Notes under the pieces: generated by a model
What the model was told of the DNA's origin: nothing
Database searches by the model: none
Seen by the model: the letters and a program-made list of their open reading frames with translations, nothing else
Position numbers and translations under genes: made by a program
Assembly: GCA_937942205.1 (NCBI GenBank)
Contig: CALDFO010000213.1
Coordinates: 1 to 8,159 of the forward strand
Direction: 5' to 3'
Length of the DNA: 8,159 nucleotides
Source of the DNA: an uncultured Alphaproteobacteria bacterium
GTDB taxonomy: Bacteria; Pseudomonadota; Alphaproteobacteria; Micropepsales; Micropepsaceae
Shown: positions 6,316 through 8,159 of the stretch, one piece after another
Position numbering within the stretch: the first letter of the stretch is position 1
Layout: each line of letters opens with the position of its first letter

Positions 6316-6921
6316 ATGCCAATATCCGAACGCGCTGTGCCCCGTTCCCTGGCCGCATTGAACCGGCTGATCGCCGCCGCGCCGCCCATGGTGACGGGCG
6401 GCACCCGCGCGGTGCTGGGAGAAGGCCCTCTGCGTCCCCGGCTGGCCTTTGTGGGCGAACAGCCGGGCGACCAGGAAGATTTGCAGGGCAGGCCCTTTGT
6501 CGGCCCGGCGGGCCAGTTGCTGGACCGCGCCATGCGGGAAGCAGGGATCGAACGCCGCCAAACCTATGTCACCAACGCGGTCAAGCATTTCAAGTTCGAG
6601 CCGCGCGGCCAGCGCCGCCTGCACGCCAGGCCCACCGCGGGCGAGGTGAAGCGTTACCGCTGGTGGCTGGAGCGGGAACTGGATTTCGTCCGGCCCAAGC
6701 TGGTGGTGGCGCTGGGCGCGACTGCGGCGCTGGCCCTGGCGGGCAAGACCATGCCGGTTGCGGCCAATCGCGGGCATCTTCTGACGCTGGCGGGACGGCC
6801 CGCTTTCATCACCATCCATCCGTCCTTCCTGCTGCGGATGCCGGAAGAAGACAGGGCGCCGGCGTGGAAGGCTTTCACGGCCGACCTGAAGCAGGCTCAT
6901 GCATTGAGCGCGGCCCTGTGA
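6316..6921 (+). CDS. udgX: UdgX-family uracil-DNA glycosylase/uracil-DNA crosslinking protein, cysteine-free variant
   Basis: The 201-residue protein matches UdgX throughout: GEGP (35-38), the UdgX motif GEQPGDQED (47-55), GRPFVGPAGQLLDRA (58-72), YVTNAVKHFKFEPRG (84-98), the UdgX-specific loop QRRLH (99-103; family consensus KRRIH), LVVALGATAA (129-138) and HPSFLLR (168-174). His103 corresponds to the histidine that links covalently to the abasic site in characterised UdgX (His109 in Mycobacterium smegmatis). It therefore probably removes uracil from DNA and stays bound. The oddity is the complete lack of cysteine: the N-terminal CxxCP is replaced by AAAPP (residues 20-24), and the Cys before RPWL/RWWL is Tyr114. 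The usual 4Fe-4S cluster therefore cannot form as in relatives. It is a stand-alone UdgX domain, not fused to the DUF4130-type partner seen in many alphaproteobacteria. It is convergent with ligD, 37 nt apart. Confidence 0.9.
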   Translation: MPISERAVPRSLAALNRLIAAAPPMVTGGTRAVLGEGPLRPRLAFVGEQPGDQEDLQGRPFVGPAGQLLDRAMREAGIERRQTYVTNAVKHFKFEPRGQRRLHARPTAGEVKRYRWWLERELDFVRPKLVVALGATAALALAGKTMPVAANRGHLLTLAGRPAFITIHPSFLLRMPEEDRAPAWKAFTADLKQAHALSAAL

Positions 6922-6955
6922 ACGCCCCGAGTGAGCGCCCGATTGAGCGCCCGAT
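6919..6955 (+). repeat. Three imperfect 12-13 bp tandem units between udgX and ligD
   Basis: TGAGCGCCCGAT occurs twice in perfect tandem (6932-6943 and 6944-6955). A degenerate unit TGAACGCCCCGAG (6919-6931) precedes it and contains the udgX stop codon. Each unit starts with TGA. The array nearly fills the gap before the ligD stop (6959-6961 on the opposite strand). No hairpin with a T-run is present, so it is not an ordinary terminator. Confidence 0.7.
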
Positions 6956-6958
6956 CCT

Positions 6959-8159
6959 TCACGCCAGTTTCTTCAGCACCGGCATGAGCGGACGTTCGCC
7001 ATCGTCATAATCCTTCCAGGCCGCGCTTTTTCCGATCAGGCCCGGCGCGGTGCGGATGGTGAAGGATTTGGGATCCAGTCCTTTCTTCACCTGCGCCCAG
7101 GTCAGCGGCATGGACACGGTGGCGCCTTCGCGGGCGCGTGGCGACAGCGGCGCCACCGCCGTCGCCATGCGGTCGTTGCGCAGATAGTCGAGGAATATCT
7201 TTCCCGCCCGTTTGGCCTTGGACATATTGATCAGATACTTGTCCGGGCTGTCGGCGGCCATGCGGGCGCAGATTGCGCGGGCGATGGCCTTGGCCTCCGG
7301 CCAGCCGATGGATCTGCCCGCATAGAACGGGACCACAACATGCAGACCCTTGCCGCCGGTGGTCTTGGCGAAAGGCACCAGGCCCAACTGTTCCAGCCTG
7401 TCTTTCAATTCCTTCGCCGCCGCGATCACAGCCATGAAATCCAGTCCCGGCGAGGGATCGAGATCGAACACAAACCGTCCCGGTACATCGGGCTTGCCCG
7501 GCGCGCAGTTCCAGGGATGCAGTTCCAGGACGCCGGCTTGCGCCGCCGCCGCCAGCGCTTCGGGCCGGTCGATCTGCAGATAGGGCTTGCGGTCGCCGGA
7601 TATTTTCACTTGCGTGAACAGGGTTGACTGTCCCGCCCCGGCATGGCGCTGGAAGAAACGCTGCGCCCCCGTGATCCCGTCCGGCGCGCGCACCAGGGAA
7701 CAGGGGCGGCCCTGGATATGCGGCAGCATCCAGTCCGCCACCGCCTGGTAATAGCGCGCCAGTTCCAGTTTGGTGACGGGTTCGCCATCGCCCGCATCGG
7801 GCCAGAGCGGCTTGTCGGGGTTGGAGATGGGCTGGTTCATCACCACCGAACCGCCTGGCGCTGTCTTCGGTGCTTTTTTCGGCATCGCCAGCGCTTTGTC
7901 CGTCTTCGGCGTCTCGGCTTCCACTTCGGCGGCGGGCTTGTCGGCCCGCAGGCCCTTGAAGGCGGCCTGGCGCACATTGCCGTCGCCGGTCCAGCCCGCG
8001 AATTCGATCTCCGCCACCAGTTCGGGCTTCACCCAATGCACGCCCGCCGCCCGGCGCGGCGCGTTGCGGCCGCCGAAGGGATTTTCCCGTGCCGCCATCT
8101 GCTTGAGGCGCGGCAGCAGCAGCTTGCCGTCTTCGCCATTGTAGCCGCAATGATGCACA
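6959..8159 (-). CDS. ligD: ATP-dependent DNA ligase LigD, C-terminal part (ligase OB-fold end + polymerase/primase domain), truncated by window edge
   Basis: The frame is open to the right edge, so the start lies beyond 8159; the GTG at the edge is internal. Numbering the visible 399 residues from there, 1-75 are the end of the ligase OB fold ([21 protein letters not shown] at 40-60, motif VI-like FKGLRADKP at 67-75). Residues 76-108 are a Lys/Pro/Ala-rich linker, and 109-399 are a complete LigD polymerase domain. The latter shows [10 protein letters not shown] (111-120), HPWNC (214-218), the catalytic FDLDP (231-235), [12 protein letters not shown] (266-277) and FLDYLRN (322-328) with the third catalytic Asp. 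LigD works with Ku in non-homologous end joining, filling and sealing double-strand breaks. The visible order Lig-Pol fits the PE-Lig-Pol or Lig-Pol arrangement of many proteobacteria, not the mycobacterial Pol-PE-Lig. No Ku gene is in view; it may lie to the right. Confidence 0.94.
   Translation of the reverse strand, partial: VHHCGYNGEDGKLLLPRLKQMAARENPFGGRNAPRRAAGVHWVKPELVAEIEFAGWTGDGNVRQAAFKGLRADKPAAEVEAETPKTDKALAMPKKAPKTAPGGSVVMNQPISNPDKPLWPDAGDGEPVTKLELARYYQAVADWMLPHIQGRPCSLVRAPDGITGAQRFFQRHAGAGQSTLFTQVKISGDRKPYLQIDRPEALAAAAQAGVLELHPWNCAPGKPDVPGRFVFDLDPSPGLDFMAVIAAAKELKDRLEQLGLVPFAKTTGGKGLHVVVPFYAGRSIGWPEAKAIARAICARMAADSPDKYLINMSKAKRAGKIFLDYLRNDRMATAVAPLSPRAREGATVSMPLTWAQVKKGLDPKSFTIRTAPGLIGKSAAWKDYDDGERPLMPVLKKLA

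Noticed and set aside
7005..8150. Second minus-strand frame of similar length overlapping ligD
   Set aside because: The other minus-strand frame carries all LigD polymerase motifs; this one is Gly/Arg/Ala-rich with none.

Overview
The window looks like chromosomal DNA from a GC-rich Gram-negative bacterium. The DNA-repair genes at the right end (a UdgX-type uracil-DNA glycosylase and a LigD ending in a polymerase domain) read like alphaproteobacterial proteins. That placement is a judgement from remembered sequence style, not a search, and I cannot name a genus. All genes are dense, share similar GC-rich codon use, and show no mobile element, CRISPR array, tRNA or rRNA.

Region 1 (1-6145, + strand) is one tightly packed five-gene unit. 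It starts with the 3' part of a large DUF1549/DUF1553 ('PSD1', planctomycete-type cytochrome c) protein. Next come a Tat-exported DUF1501 protein of the alkaline phosphatase/sulfatase-like superfamily, a membrane-anchored c-type cytochrome with a leucine-rich-repeat tail, a five-helix b561-type di-haem cytochrome b, and a secreted NHL-repeat beta-propeller. Gaps are 25 and 27 nt, followed by an 11-nt overlap and a 4-nt ATGA overlap, so this is almost certainly one operon. Every product appears to be exported or in the membrane. Together they suggest an envelope redox system in which electrons pass between c-type haems in the periplasm and a membrane cytochrome b. The substrate is unknown. The DUF1549/1553-DUF1501 pair is best known from Planctomycetes, Verrucomicrobia and Acidobacteria and has, to my knowledge, no settled biochemical role.

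Region 2 (6146-6315) is a 170-nt intergenic stretch with no convincing terminator or promoter; only weak hairpins are visible.

Region 3 (6316-8159) holds two convergent DNA-repair genes 37 nt apart. The + strand gene is a stand-alone UdgX-family protein. The - strand gene is the C-terminal part of LigD (end of the ligase OB fold, linker, complete polymerase/primase domain), which runs off the right edge. The UdgX protein contains no cysteine at all, although the family normally carries a 4Fe-4S cluster. Three imperfect 12-13 bp tandem units fill the gap between the two genes.

The two observations most worth following up are the cysteine-free UdgX and the operon that couples DUF1549/1553-DUF1501 to a dedicated cytochrome b561.
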